The translations under genes were made by a program, and so were the position numbers. From Elymus sibiricus (lineage: Eukaryota > Streptophyta > Magnoliopsida > Poales > Poaceae), in contig CM077664.1 in NCBI GenBank assembly GCA_039707655.1, positions 25,284,781-25,348,780 of the forward strand: a stretch of DNA of 64,000 nucleotides, in the 5' to 3' direction. Positions 34,868 to 45,460 of this stretch are shown here, one piece after another (the first letter of the stretch is position 1; the number at the start of each line of letters is the position of its first letter). The notes under the pieces are model-generated. The model saw nothing but the letters and a program-made list of their open reading frames with translations, did not search any database and had not been told where the DNA came from.

Positions 34868-35527
34868 ATGAATACCCAATTCCATACTGTAGATGCAAAT
34901 ATCTCATATGGTGTTACTAGATCATTCAATGACTATACTTTATCGGCCAGCCCTAGTTTTTCCAATCATGCATCTAATCACGTGCATAGGCCGATTCAAA
35001 GTAATTTACATGCTTCAAGTTTTTACGATACTAGTAACATGCACCATATATACTCCAACTCTCATGCATTGGCTACCCCACAAATCCATATGCCGATGAA
35101 CAACATGATGGGTTTGGTTAATCAATTTGAGCATAATGAGCATAATGTATCGGCTAGCCCTAGTTTTATCAATCATGCATCTAATTATGTGCAAGGGCCG
35201 ATGCGAAATAATCTTCATGCTTCAAATTCTTATGATACTAGTAACATACACCATATGTATCCCAACTCTCATGCATCGGCAACCCCACAAATTCATATGC
35301 CGATGAACAACATGATGAGTTCAGTTAATCCAGTTGAAACACCTCATGTTGAAATTTTCAGTAATATGCAAAAAAGTGTTTCACCTTTTTATTCATCGGC
35401 AACTAATTTGCAATATGTGAATCCAACCTTGCCGATGGATGGGAGAATTGGCCATGCTAGCCCAGAACGGTACTACCGCTTGCCTATAGCCGCACAGGTT
35501 CGGGTAGATCGGAAAATCCGAGTTTGA
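34868..35527 (+). CDS. Array ORF copy 30
   Basis: HALATP and a changed primer site (CTAGGG), both shared with copy 32. Confidence 0.5.
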   Translation: MNTQFHTVDANISYGVTRSFNDYTLSASPSFSNHASNHVHRPIQSNLHASSFYDTSNMHHIYSNSHALATPQIHMPMNNMMGLVNQFEHNEHNVSASPSFINHASNYVQGPMRNNLHASNSYDTSNIHHMYPNSHASATPQIHMPMNNMMSSVNPVETPHVEIFSNMQKSVSPFYSSATNLQYVNPTLPMDGRIGHASPERYYRLPIAAQVRVDRKIRV

Positions 35528-36061
35528 CTACGTTTTTTGACCCTTTGGAAGGAAATCTGAGTCCTTTACATGTACGGGAAGACCAGCCGCCCTTTATATA
35601 TGTTGGGGTGATGGCCGATTAAACACACAATCGATCTATCAATACAATCTACTTTTCATGTACCTTTTCTTTCTTCTTTCTACTTTTCTTGCCAAGCTCT
35701 AGAAACCCTAGGGTGCGGTTTATCTTTGCTGCTTTGCGCTGAAAAGCAGTCGTCTCTCCTCTCCGAAATTGAGGAACCCCTTTGTTGCTTTGCTCGGAAA
35801 GCATCCGTCCCTTGCCACGAAAGCGCGAGGATTATCCCTTTGTTGCTTTGCTCGTGAAGCATCCGTTTATCGTACACGAAAGTACGGTTGGCGACTCCGT
35901 TATTCAATACATTGCACGGTGCAATTTTGTGTTGCGCGTTGACAAATTTCTTCGCCAACACAAATTGGCGACTCCGCTGGGGACGAAAGCTTTGAACGGT
36001 CTCCGGCCCATTCTTGATTCGAAGAGATCGTCATCTAGGGTTTGCAATCTACAAAGGTAAC

Positions 36062-36721
36062 ATGAATACCCAATTCCATACTGTAGATGCAAATATCTCA
36101 TATGGTGTTACTAGATCATTCAATGACTATACTTTATCGGCCAGCCCTAGTTTTTCCAATCATGCATCTAATCACGTGCATAGGCCGATTCAAAGTAATT
36201 TACATGCTTCAAGTTTTTACGATACTAGTAACATGCACCATATATACTCCAACTCTCATGCATCGGCAACCCCACAAATCCATATGCCGATGAACAACAT
36301 GATGGGTTTGGTTAATCAATTTGAGCATAATGAGCATAATGTATCGGCTAGCCCTAGATTTATCAATCATGCATCTAATTATGTGCAAGGGCCGATGCGA
36401 AATAATCTTCATGCTTCAAATTCTTATGATACTAGTAACATACACCAGATGTATCCCAACTCTCATGCATCGGCAACCCCACAAATTCATATGCCGATGA
36501 ACAACATGATGAGTTCAGTTAATCCAATCGAAACACCTCATGTTGAAATTTTCAGTAATATGCAAAAAAGTGTTTCACCTTTTTATTCATTGGCAACTAA
36601 TTTGCAATATGTGAATCCAACCTTGCCGATGGATGGGAGAATTGGCCATGCTAGCCCAGAACGGTACTACCGCTTGCCTATAGCCGCACAGGTTCGGGTA
36701 GATCGGAAAATCCGAGTTTGA
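36062..36721 (+). CDS. Array ORF copy 31
   Basis: Coding variants as in copy 29, but the leader keeps TTGAACGGTC. Confidence 0.5.
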   Translation: MNTQFHTVDANISYGVTRSFNDYTLSASPSFSNHASNHVHRPIQSNLHASSFYDTSNMHHIYSNSHASATPQIHMPMNNMMGLVNQFEHNEHNVSASPRFINHASNYVQGPMRNNLHASNSYDTSNIHQMYPNSHASATPQIHMPMNNMMSSVNPIETPHVEIFSNMQKSVSPFYSLATNLQYVNPTLPMDGRIGHASPERYYRLPIAAQVRVDRKIRV

Positions 36722-37255
36722 CTACGTTTTTTGACCCTTTGGAAGGAAATCTGAGTCCTTTACATGTACGGGAAGACCAGCCGCCCTTTATATATGTTGG
36801 GGTGATGGCCGATTAAACACACAATCGATCTATCAATAAAATCTACTTTTCATGTACCTTTTCTTTCTTCTTTCTACTTTTCTTGCCAAGCTCTAGAAAC
36901 CCTAGGGTGCGGTTTATCTTTGCTGCTTTGCGCTGAAAAGCAGTCGTCTCTCCTCTCCGAAATTGAGGAACCCCTTTGTTGCTTTGCTCGGAAAGCATCC
37001 GTCCCTTGCCACGAAAGCGCGAGGATTATCCCTATGTTGCTTTGCTCGTAAAGCATCCGTTTATCGTACACGAAAGTACGGTTGGCGACTCCGTTATTCA
37101 ATACATTGCGCGGTGCAATTTTGTGTTGCGCGTTGACAAATTTCTTCGCCAACACAAATTGGCGACTCCGCTAGGGACGAAAGCTTTGAACGGTCTCCGG
37201 CCCGTTCTTGATTCGAAGAGATCGTCATCTAGGGTTTGCAATCTACAAAGGTAAC

Positions 37256-37915
37256 ATGAATACCCAATTCCATACTGTAGATGCAAATATCTCATATGGT
37301 GTTACTAGATCATTCAATGACTATACTTTATCGGCCAGCCCTAGTTTTTCCAATCATGCATCTAATCACGTGCATAGGCCGATTCAAAGTAATTTACATG
37401 CTTCAAGTTTTTACGATACTAGTAACATGCACCATATATACTCCAACTCTCATGCATTGGCTACCCCACAAATCCATATGCCGATGAACAACATGATGGG
37501 TTTGGTTAATCAATTTGAGCATAATGAGCATAATGTATCGGCTAGCCCTAGTTTTATCAATCATGCATCTAATTATGTGCAAGGGCCGATGCGAAATAAT
37601 CTTCATGCTTCAAATTCTTATGATACTAGTAACATACACCATATGTATCCCAACTCTCATGCATCGGCAACCCCACAAATTCATATGCCGATGAACAACA
37701 TGATGAGTTCAGTTAATCCAGTTGAAACACCTCATGTTGAAATTTTCAGTAATATGCAAAAAAGTGTTTCACCTTTTTATTCATCGGCAACTAATTTGCA
37801 ATATGTGAATCCAACCTTGCCGATGGATGGGAGAATTGGCCATGCTAGCCCAGAACGGTACTACCGCTTGCCTATAGCCGCACAGGTTCGGGTAGATCGG
37901 AAAATCCGAGTTTGA
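37256..37915 (+). CDS. Array ORF copy 32
   Basis: HALATP and CTAGGG primer site as in copy 30; leader CCCTATGTTGC is private. Confidence 0.5.
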   Translation: MNTQFHTVDANISYGVTRSFNDYTLSASPSFSNHASNHVHRPIQSNLHASSFYDTSNMHHIYSNSHALATPQIHMPMNNMMGLVNQFEHNEHNVSASPSFINHASNYVQGPMRNNLHASNSYDTSNIHHMYPNSHASATPQIHMPMNNMMSSVNPVETPHVEIFSNMQKSVSPFYSSATNLQYVNPTLPMDGRIGHASPERYYRLPIAAQVRVDRKIRV

Positions 37916-38449
37916 CTACGTTTTTTGACCCTTTGGAAGGAAATCTGAGTCCTTTACATGTACGGGAAGACCAGCCGCCCTTTATATATGTTGGGGTGAT
38001 GGCCGATTAAACACACAATCGATCTATCAATACAATCTACTTTTCATGTACCTTTTCTTTCTTCTTTCTACTTTTCTTGCCAAGCTCTAGAAACCCTAGG
38101 GTGCGGTTTATCTTTGCTGCTTTGCGCTGAAAAGCAGTCGTCTCTCCTCTCCGAAATTGAGGAACCCCTTTGTTGCTTTGCTCGGAAAGCATCCGTCCCT
38201 TGCCACGAAAGCGCGAGGATTATCCCTTTGTTGCTTTGCTCGTAAAGCATCCGTTGATCGTACACGAAAGTACGGTTGGCGACTCCGTTATTCAATACAT
38301 TGCGCGGTGCAATTTTGTGTTGCGCGTTGACAAATTTCTTCGCCAACACAAATTGGCGACTCCGCTGGGGACGAAAGCTTTGAACGGTCTCCGGCCCGTT
38401 CTTGATTCGAAGAGATCGTCATCTAGGGTTTGCAATCTACAAAGGTAAC

Positions 38450-39109
38450 ATGAATACCCAATTCCATTCTGTAGATGCAAATATCTCATATGGTGTTACT
38501 AGATCATTCAATGACTATACTTTATCGGCCAGCCCTAGTGTTTCCAATCATGCATCTAATCACGTGCATAGGCCGATTCAAAGTAATTTACATGCTTCAA
38601 GTTTTTACGATACTAGTAACATGCACCATATATACTCCAACTCTCATGCATCGGCAACCCCACAAATCCATATGCCGATGAACAACATGATGGGTTTGGT
38701 TAATCAATTTGAGCATAATGAGCATAATGTATCGGCTAGCCCTAGTTTTATCAATCATGCATCTAATTATGTGCACGGGCCGATGCGAAATAATCTTCAT
38801 GCTTCAAATTCTTATGATACTAGTAACATACACCATATGTATCCCAACTCTCATGCATCGGCAACCCCACAAATTCATATGCCGATGAACAACATGATGA
38901 GTTCAGTTAATCCAGTTGAAACACCTCATGTTGAAATTTTCAGTAATATGCAAAAAAGTGTTTCACCTTTTTATTCATCGGCAACTAATTTGCAATATGT
39001 GAATCCAACCTTGCCGATGGATGGGAGAATTGGCCATGCTAGCCCAGAACGGTACTACCGCTTGCCTATAGCCGCACAGGTTCGGGTAGATCGGAAAATC
39101 CGAGTTTGA
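38450..39109 (+). CDS. Array ORF copy 33
   Basis: Private HSVDAN, SPSVSN and YVHGPM: more private changes than inner copies. Confidence 0.5.
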   Translation: MNTQFHSVDANISYGVTRSFNDYTLSASPSVSNHASNHVHRPIQSNLHASSFYDTSNMHHIYSNSHASATPQIHMPMNNMMGLVNQFEHNEHNVSASPSFINHASNYVHGPMRNNLHASNSYDTSNIHHMYPNSHASATPQIHMPMNNMMSSVNPVETPHVEIFSNMQKSVSPFYSSATNLQYVNPTLPMDGRIGHASPERYYRLPIAAQVRVDRKIRV

Positions 39110-39643
39110 CTACGTTTTTTGACCCTTTGGAAGGAAATCTGAGTCCTTTACATGTACGGGAAGACCAGCCGCCCTTTATATATGTTGGGGTGATGGCCGA
39201 TTAAACACACAATCGATCTATCAATACAATCTACTTTTCATGTACCTTTTCTTTCTTCTTTCTACTTTTCTTGCCAAGCTCTAGAAACCCTAGGGTGCGG
39301 TTTATCTTTGCTGCTTTGCGCTGAAAAGCAGTCGTCTCTCCTCTCCGAAATTGAGGAACCCCTTTGTTGCTTTGCTCGGAAAGCATCCGTCCCTTGCCAC
39401 GAAAGCGCGAGGATTATCCCTTTGTTGGTTTGCTCGTAAAGCATCCGTTTATCGTACACGGAATTACGGTTGGCGACTCCGTTATTCAATACATTGCGCG
39501 GTGCAATTTTGTGTTGCGCGTTGACAAATTTCTTCGCCAACACAAATTGGCGACTCCGCTGGGGACGAAAGCTTTGAACGGTCTCCGGCCCAATCTTGAT
39601 TCGAAGAGATCGTCATCTAGGGTTTGCAATCTACAAAGGTAAC

Positions 39644-40303
39644 ATGAATACCCAATTCCATACTGTAGATGCAAATATCTCATATGGTGTTACTAGATCA
39701 TTCAATGACTATACTTTATCGGCCAGCCCTAGTTTTTCCAATCATGCATCTAATCACGTGCATAGGCCGATTCAAAGTAATTTACATGCTTCAAGTTTTT
39801 ACGATACTAGTAACATGCACCATATATACTCCAACTCTCATGCATCGGCAACCCCACAAATCCATATGCCGATGAACAACATGATGGGTTTGGTTAATCA
39901 ATTTGAGCATAATGAGCATAATGTATCGGATAGCCCTAGTTTTATCAATCATGCATCTAATTATGTGCAAGGGCCGATGCGAAATAATCTTCATGCTTCA
40001 AATTCTTATGATACTAGTAACATACACCATATGTATCCCAACTCTTATGCATCGGCAACCCCACAAATTCATATGCCGATGAACAACATGATGAGTTCAG
40101 TTAATCCAGTTGAAACACCTCATGTTGAAATTTTCAGTAATATGCAAAAAAGTGTTTCACCTTTTTATTCATCGGCAACTAATTTGCAATATGTGAATCC
40201 AACCTTGCCGATGGATGGGAGAATTGGCCATGCTAGCCCAGAACGGTACTACCGCTTGCCTATAGCCGCACAGGTTCGGGTAGATCGGAAAATCCGAGTT
40301 TGA
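39644..40303 (+). CDS. Array ORF copy 34 (last)
   Basis: Private VSDSPS and NSYASA, plus several private leader changes (TTGTTGGTTTG, ACACGGAATTA). Edge units often escape homogenisation, and this pair (33, 34) fits that. Confidence 0.5.
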   Translation: MNTQFHTVDANISYGVTRSFNDYTLSASPSFSNHASNHVHRPIQSNLHASSFYDTSNMHHIYSNSHASATPQIHMPMNNMMGLVNQFEHNEHNVSDSPSFINHASNYVQGPMRNNLHASNSYDTSNIHHMYPNSYASATPQIHMPMNNMMSSVNPVETPHVEIFSNMQKSVSPFYSSATNLQYVNPTLPMDGRIGHASPERYYRLPIAAQVRVDRKIRV

Positions 40304-40738
40304 CTACGTTTTTTGACCCTTTGGAAGGAAATCTGAGTCCTTTACATGTACGGGAAGACCAGCCGCCCTTTATATATGTTGGGGTGATGGCCGATTAAAC
40401 ACACAATCGATCTATCAATACAATCTACTTTTCATGTACCTTTTCTTTCTTCTTTCTACTTTTCTTGCCAAGCTCTAGAAACCCTAGGGTGCGGTTTATC
40501 TTTGCTGCTTTGCGCTGAAAAGCAGTCGTCTCTCCTCTCCGAAATTGAGGAACCCCTTTGTTGCTTTGCTCGGAAAGCATCCGTCCCTTGCCACGAAAGC
40601 GCGAGGATTATCCCTTTGTTGCTTTGCTCGTAAAGCATCCGTTTATCGTACACGAAAGTACGGTTGGCGACTCCGTTATTCAATACATTGCGCGGTGCAA
40701 TTTTGTGTTGCGCGTTGACAAATTTCTTCGCCAACACA
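40304..40738 (+). repeat. Terminal LTR-like segment closing the array
   Basis: After the last ORF one more TATA-leader segment runs to ...CGCCAACACA and stops. In every other unit AAT and the primer site follow here. The array therefore ends where an LTR 3' end (CA) is expected, as in LTR-internal-LTR-...-LTR. The next bases are GTTAC, a candidate target duplication whose partner would lie left of the window. The LTR 5' boundary is not resolved: I see no clear polypurine tract plus TG. Confidence 0.65.
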
Positions 40739-40844
40739 GTTACCATCTCTTTATTTTCTAATTTGAAATTGGATGGAATTGACAACGCAGTTACCATCTT
40801 TGTTTATATATGTGCAAAACATGTCATCTCTCTGCTTGTTTTAG

Positions 40845-41245
40845 GGTGATATGCCTGATGGCATGCATAAGTCTGCTGAAGGCTGTGAGAAAACCCAACA
40901 TATATTGCAGCAAAGAAGGCAAAACATCTTGAAGATAGGGAGACAACCCCAAAGTCGTGTCTTGATGCAGTGTTCAAGTTACTCGAGACTAGCAGTCACA
41001 CAAGCTCACAGAATTCGCTGCCTGAATCAGTTTGACTTCTTCGGTGTCAAATTCAAGCAGAAAGGCATTCTGCAACTCAACTTCGACTTGAAGTCCAATC
41101 TCTAAGGAAGATCACGGAGACCTCCAATGAGAACCTCATTGCTAAACAACTACAGCTGGAAGATATGACCGACATGCTAGGCCGGTCTCACTGCCTTGCT
41201 CAGCTGCTTGCGCAGCAGCTCCCGCGCAAGGCTAACGTTTCTTGA
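40845..41245 (+). pseudogene. CACTA gene fragment, exon D only (unit 1)
   Basis: Last exon after the acceptor TTTTAG. It lacks one base near 40892 (GAGAAAACCC for GAGACAAACCC), so the frame is broken before the shared TGA. Confidence 0.6.
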
Positions 41246-41535
41246 ATTGTCTTGGAAGTGGTCTTGGTTAAGTATTATTTTGTTACGCTGCAATGGTAGG
41301 ACCTTTGATGCCCAGTTTTTGTAATCTGCTTCTTCGTTGCGCTTTATGATCACTGGTGGCGAACTTTGATGCCAAGTGGATGTAATATACCCTAAATCCT
41401 TTATTGTATAGTGTAGGTTTATTCTAAGTTACTATGCCGTAATTTCTTTATTGTATAGGGTAGGTTTGTTCTTAATTTCTAGTTACCGTATATGCCATCA
41501 TTCGCTATTTGAAAAAAGGCGAAAATCTGATGGAG

Positions 41536-42240
41536 GCAACCGGGCCGGAACATTCGCCTCTAATGGCCCTGCATTTCAGCGGGCCACAATTGGGCCAGCC
41601 CGCAACTTACTTGGGCCTGCGCTGACCGGCAAATTGGGCCCTTCATGGACACGGTGCGCCAGACCCATAACTCACATGGGCCTTCGTTGGGCCCAAAGTT
41701 TAGTTGGGCCTTTAGTGGACCCAACGTTTAGTTGGGCCCATGTAGCTTCGGGCCATTAACAGGCTGAATATTCTTCTGGCCTGTTACGGCCCAGAAGACA
41801 CCATGGGCCTTTAGCAGGCCGAAATGCATGTTGGGCCTCAATTTTCAATAGTCGTCCATAGGCCTTTAGCATGCTGAAATATACACCGGGCCATTATTGG
41901 CCCAGTTATATGACGGGCCGTTACCAGGCCGAAACATATCTCGGGCCTTGGTTGGCACACTGGTATCATGGGCCTTTAAGAGGCCGAAAGCTTAGTAGAG
42001 GCATCAACGAGCCGAATTATACGACTGGCCTTTAACAGGCCCAAAGTCAGGTTGGGCTGAACTGTTGCCACCATGATCACGGGCCGTTAATGGGCTGGAT
42101 GTCGCGTCGGACGATATATGGCCCATGGACAGCACGGGCCATTACCAGGCCGAAAGACACACCGGGCTGAAATGGGCCCATGTCTACATCGGGCCTCTCT
42201 AACAGGCCGAAAACTCACTGGGCCGTAATGGGGCCCAAAG
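41536..42240. repeat. GGGCC-rich subterminal block (unit 1)
   Basis: Dense short repeats of the types GGGCCATTA, AGGCCGAAA and TTGGGCC, in both orientations. Subterminal repeats of CACTA elements are transposase-binding sites in known systems (TNPA of Spm). A 102-codon frame through it (41451-41759) is treated as chance. Confidence 0.75.
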
Positions 42241-42357
42241 AACAATTTCCAATCTTCTTCCGCAACTTATGTGTAAGTAATGTACTAATGTTATTCATGG
42301 TAATTAGTGCCTATGTTTCTGCTGACAGAAGACAAAAGATTTCATTCTTTTAAATAG

Positions 42358-44348
42358 GCGAGGACCAAACTGGATAGTCAAGATGAGCAACGCTTGGTTG
42401 CGCTTTTCCAGCACGCGTGGATGAAGTATCGTTGCTACCTGAGGCAAGCACACTTCGATGGCAAGCCTCTAAACAAAATTTATGTAAAGTTTCCGATGAT
42501 ACATTTAGTAGACAGTGACTGGAATAATCTTGTTACACATTGGTCTCGTCTACAGCGTAAGGTACTGTCTATGATATCACATCACAATTTGAACTACATT
42601 TCTGCATGTGCCTTACCGTCTCACTTGTACGAAAAGTGTTTGTAGAAGAATACTCATTCTCAAGGGACCACAGAATCTCACAACTATACTGTACACTACA
42701 TTGCTCTTGTGAGTACCTCTTGCCCTGTATCACCACACTTACTTTCATAGCTGGTAGATTATGTAGCATCACTGCACATGTTAACCTCCTTATCCTCCAT
42801 TTTGTGGGCATTATAAGATCCGTATTGACTCTTACATAAATTTAGAATCAACCCAATGCTTTTGAAGAGGTTTAGCTATGCAGTCCTCTTGTAAGGACCG
42901 AACGTCTTGTATCACTGTACTTACATTAACAGCTACTCCCTCTGTCGCATAATATAAGAGCATTTTGCATAGTACACAAGTGTACAAAACACTCTTATAT
43001 TATGGGAAGGAGGGATTGGTTCATTGTGTAGCATTACTCTCCATCTTATCTCCCTCGCCCACCATTTACTAAAAAATATCAGATCTATATTTAATCTTAC
43101 CAAAAAGTTGAATACACAGACAATGCCTGTGCAGAAGTGTAGCCCGTTGCTCTTGTCACTACATTTTGTCATGTAACGCTTGTACTTACATGGATAGTTA
43201 GTTGATTATATAGCATCAATCTGCATCTTATCTTCATTATCCTCTATCCCTTCCAGTATTATCATATCTATAATTACTCTCTACAAAATGTAGAGTACAG
43301 GCAATGCTTATGAAGAAGATTATGTGCTGAAATTATTGAGTTATCCTTCCCTTGACATGGAGAAGGGCATTATAGAGCCGGTGTTAACTGTTAATGTAAG
43401 TCAGTCCTTCTAAAGCCTTTATCCTTAACTGCTATTTAATTTGCTCATACTCCCTATCATCAACTGCTGTTTAGTTTGCTGTTTCTATCAAAATGCATGT
43501 TCGCAACAACTGTAAGTTCCAAGTTTTAGTCGTAAAACCAAATTCCTTATTCATACCATGCACATTACTCAATACAGATCCAATGAGTTTCTTTAGCCCT
43601 GCATGTATGCTAGTTTTTGTTGATCTATACTCCAGTGTGTGGTGAAGCAGCCCACATTTGCACCTTGTCATTTCCTGCTTTATCTTACTGATCTGGCTGA
43701 TGATATGAACAACATGCCATGCACATTAACCAAAAGAGATACAATGATTGTCTTTTGCCCTGCATCTACGCTTGTTTTGTTGATATGGTAATCCAGTAGT
43801 GTGGTGAAGCTCCCCGCATTATGAACAATGCCAAATTATGCTATTGATATTTTGAACTGTCTCTTTATTTTCTAATTTGAAATTGGATGGAATTGACAGC
43901 GCAGTTACCATCTTTGTTTATATATGTGCAAAACATGTCATCTCTCTGCTTGTTTTAGGGTGATATGCCTGATGGCATGCATAAGTCTGCTGAAGGCTGT
44001 GAGACAAACCCAACATATATTGCAGCAAAGAAGGCAAAACATCTTGAAGATAGCGAGACAACCCCAAAGTCGTGTCTTGATGCAGTGTTCAAGTTACTCG
44101 AGACTAGCAGTCACACAAGCTCACAGAATTTGCTGCCTGAATCAGTTTGACTTCTTCGGTGTCAAATTCAAGCAGAAAGGCATTCTGCAACTCAACTTCG
44201 ACTTGAAGTCCAATCTCTAAGGAAGATCACGGAGAACCTCATTGCTAAACAACTACAGCTGGAAGATATGACCGACATGCTAGGCCGGTCTCACAGCCTT
44301 GCTCAGCTGCTTGCGCAGCAGCTCCCGCGCAAGGATAACGTTTCTTGA
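42358..44348 (+). pseudogene. 3' half of a spliced CACTA ORF, possibly Transposase_24-like (unit 2)
   Basis: Four exons join in phase 0: A 42358-42561 (68 codons), B 42646-42708 (21), C 43294-43395 (34), D 43959-44348 (130 with stop). Introns show GT...AG; the A-B intron is 84 bp. Exon A holds DSDWNNLVTHW and exon B NTHSQGT, in the style of plant En/Spm-associated Transposase_24 proteins (W..LV..W, then H..G). Exon D ends in a Leu/Gln-rich probable coiled coil (residues after ERHSATQLRLEV). An in-frame TGA at 44148-44150 interrupts exon D, while the frame beyond stays open for 66 codons. The 5' half of the gene is absent. The family call is tentative; the exon model is better supported because four units agree. 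Confidence 0.55.
42934..43016. mobile_element. Stowaway-type MITE (unit 2)
   Basis: About 80 bp, starting after TA with CTCCCTCTGTCGCATAATAT and ending in the inverted form TATTATGGGAAGGAGGGA. This is the well-known grass Tc1/mariner-derived MITE end. It lies in the intron between exons B and C and was copied with the unit, so it predates amplification. Confidence 0.8.
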
Positions 44349-44636
44349 ACTGTCTTGGAAGTGGTCTTGGTTAAGTATTATTTTGTTACGCTGCAATGGC
44401 AGGACCTTTGATGCCCAGTTTTTGTAATCTGCTTCTTCGTTGCGCTTTATGATCACTGGTGGCGAACTTTGATGCCCAGTGGATGTAATATACCCTAAAT
44501 CCTTTATTGTATAGTGTAGGTTTATTCTAAGTTACTATGCCATAATTTCTTTATTGTATAGGGTAGGTTTGTTCTTAATTTCTAGTTACCGTATATGCCA
44601 TCATTCGCTATTTGAAAAAAGGCGAAAATCTGATGG

Positions 44637-45343
44637 AGGCAACCGGGCCGAAACATTCGCCTCTAACGGCCCTGCATTTCAGCGGGCCACAATTGGGACA
44701 GCCCGCAACTTACTTGGGCCTGCGCTGACCGGCCATTTTGGCCCTTCATGGACACGGTACGCCAGACCCATAACTCACATGGGCCTTCATTGGGCCCAAC
44801 GTTTAGTTGGACCTTTAGTGGACCCAACGTTTAGTTGGGCCCATGTAGCTTCGGGCCATTAACAGGCTGAATATTCTTCTGGCCTGTTACGGCCCAGAAG
44901 ACACCATGGGCCTTTAGCAGGCCGAAATGCATGTTGGGCCTCAATTTTCAATAGTCGTCCACAGGCCTTTAGCATGCTGAAATATACACCGGGCCATTAT
45001 TGGCCCAGTTATATGACGGGCCGTTACCAGGCCGAAACATATCTCGGGCCTTGGTTGGCCCACTGGTATCATGGGCCTTTAAGAGGCCGAAAGCTTAGTA
45101 GAGGCATCAACGAGCCGAATTATACGACAGGCCTTTAACAGGCCCAAAGTCAGGTTGGGCTGAACTGTAGCCACCATGATCATGGGCCGTTAATGGGCTA
45201 GATGTCGCGTCGGACGATATATGGCCCATGGACAGCACGGGCCATTACCAGGCCGAAAGACACACTGGGCTGAAATGGTCCCATGTCTACATCGGGCCTC
45301 TCTAACAGGCCGAAATCTCACTGGGCCGTAATGGGGCCCAAAG
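44637..45343. repeat. GGGCC-rich subterminal block (unit 2)
   Basis: Copy of the block, with a few private changes such as TTGGGACAG. Confidence 0.75.
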
Positions 45344-45460
45344 AACAATTTCCAATCTTCTTCCGCAACTTATGTGTAAGTAATGTACTAATGTTATTCA
45401 TGGTAATTAGTGCCTATGTTTCTGCTGACAGAAGACAAAAGATTTAATTCTTTTAAATAG

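Larger units (their letters stand above)
33675..38449 (+). repeat. Two-unit duplication (units 29-30 and 31-32)
   Basis: IHQMYP plus YSLATN (units 29 and 31) and HALATP plus the CTAGGG primer site (units 30 and 32) alternate with a two-unit period. ATCAATAAAATC in the U3-like part also recurs at this spacing. Confidence 0.85.
1..40738 (+). repeat. Macrosatellite array of a 1194-bp LTR-retroelement-derived unit
   Basis: The same 1194-bp sequence repeats head to tail from the first base to 40738, with very few differences between neighbours by eye. The period is exact except for 1-bp deletions near 18800, 19993 and 34420. In order, each unit holds a TATA box, an R/U5-like leader with telo-box and hairpins, a primer-binding site complementary to tRNA-Arg, and a 219-codon ORF. 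This matches LTR plus internal region of a small LTR retroelement. There is no gag, protease, reverse transcriptase or integrase. The period is divisible by three. The window opens inside a U5, so the left end is not visible. Copy number may be affected by assembly collapse. Confidence 0.95.
40739..42240 (+). repeat. CACTA segment unit 1 (partial)
   Basis: Starts in the intron before exon D, right after the array. The first seven bases (GTTACCA) do not match the other units; from 40746 (TCTCTTTATTTT) homology is clear. Ends in GGGCCCAAAG at the tandem junction. Confidence 0.85.
42241..45343 (+). repeat. CACTA segment unit 2 (3103 bp)
   Basis: Runs from the junction GGGCCCAAAG/AACAATTTCC to the next such junction. 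Order: upstream intron, exons A-B, MITE-bearing intron, exons C-D, 3' region, GGGCC block. Confidence 0.9.

Noticed and set aside
1..40738. CRISPR array or prokaryotic repeat locus
   Set aside because: Units are 1194 bp without unique spacers, and the surrounding DNA is clearly plant.
1..40738. Ribosomal DNA or intergenic-spacer tandem array
   Set aside because: No rRNA-like sequence in the unit; it has an LTR-type primer site instead.
41451..41759. 102-codon frame in each GGGCC block
   Set aside because: Its composition follows the GGGCC repeats, and it lies downstream of the real gene fragment in subterminal DNA.
43924..44220. 98-codon frame ending VKFKQKGIL across exon D
   Set aside because: Partly in another frame than the exon model; the phase-0 model with intact splice sites and coiled-coil end fits better.
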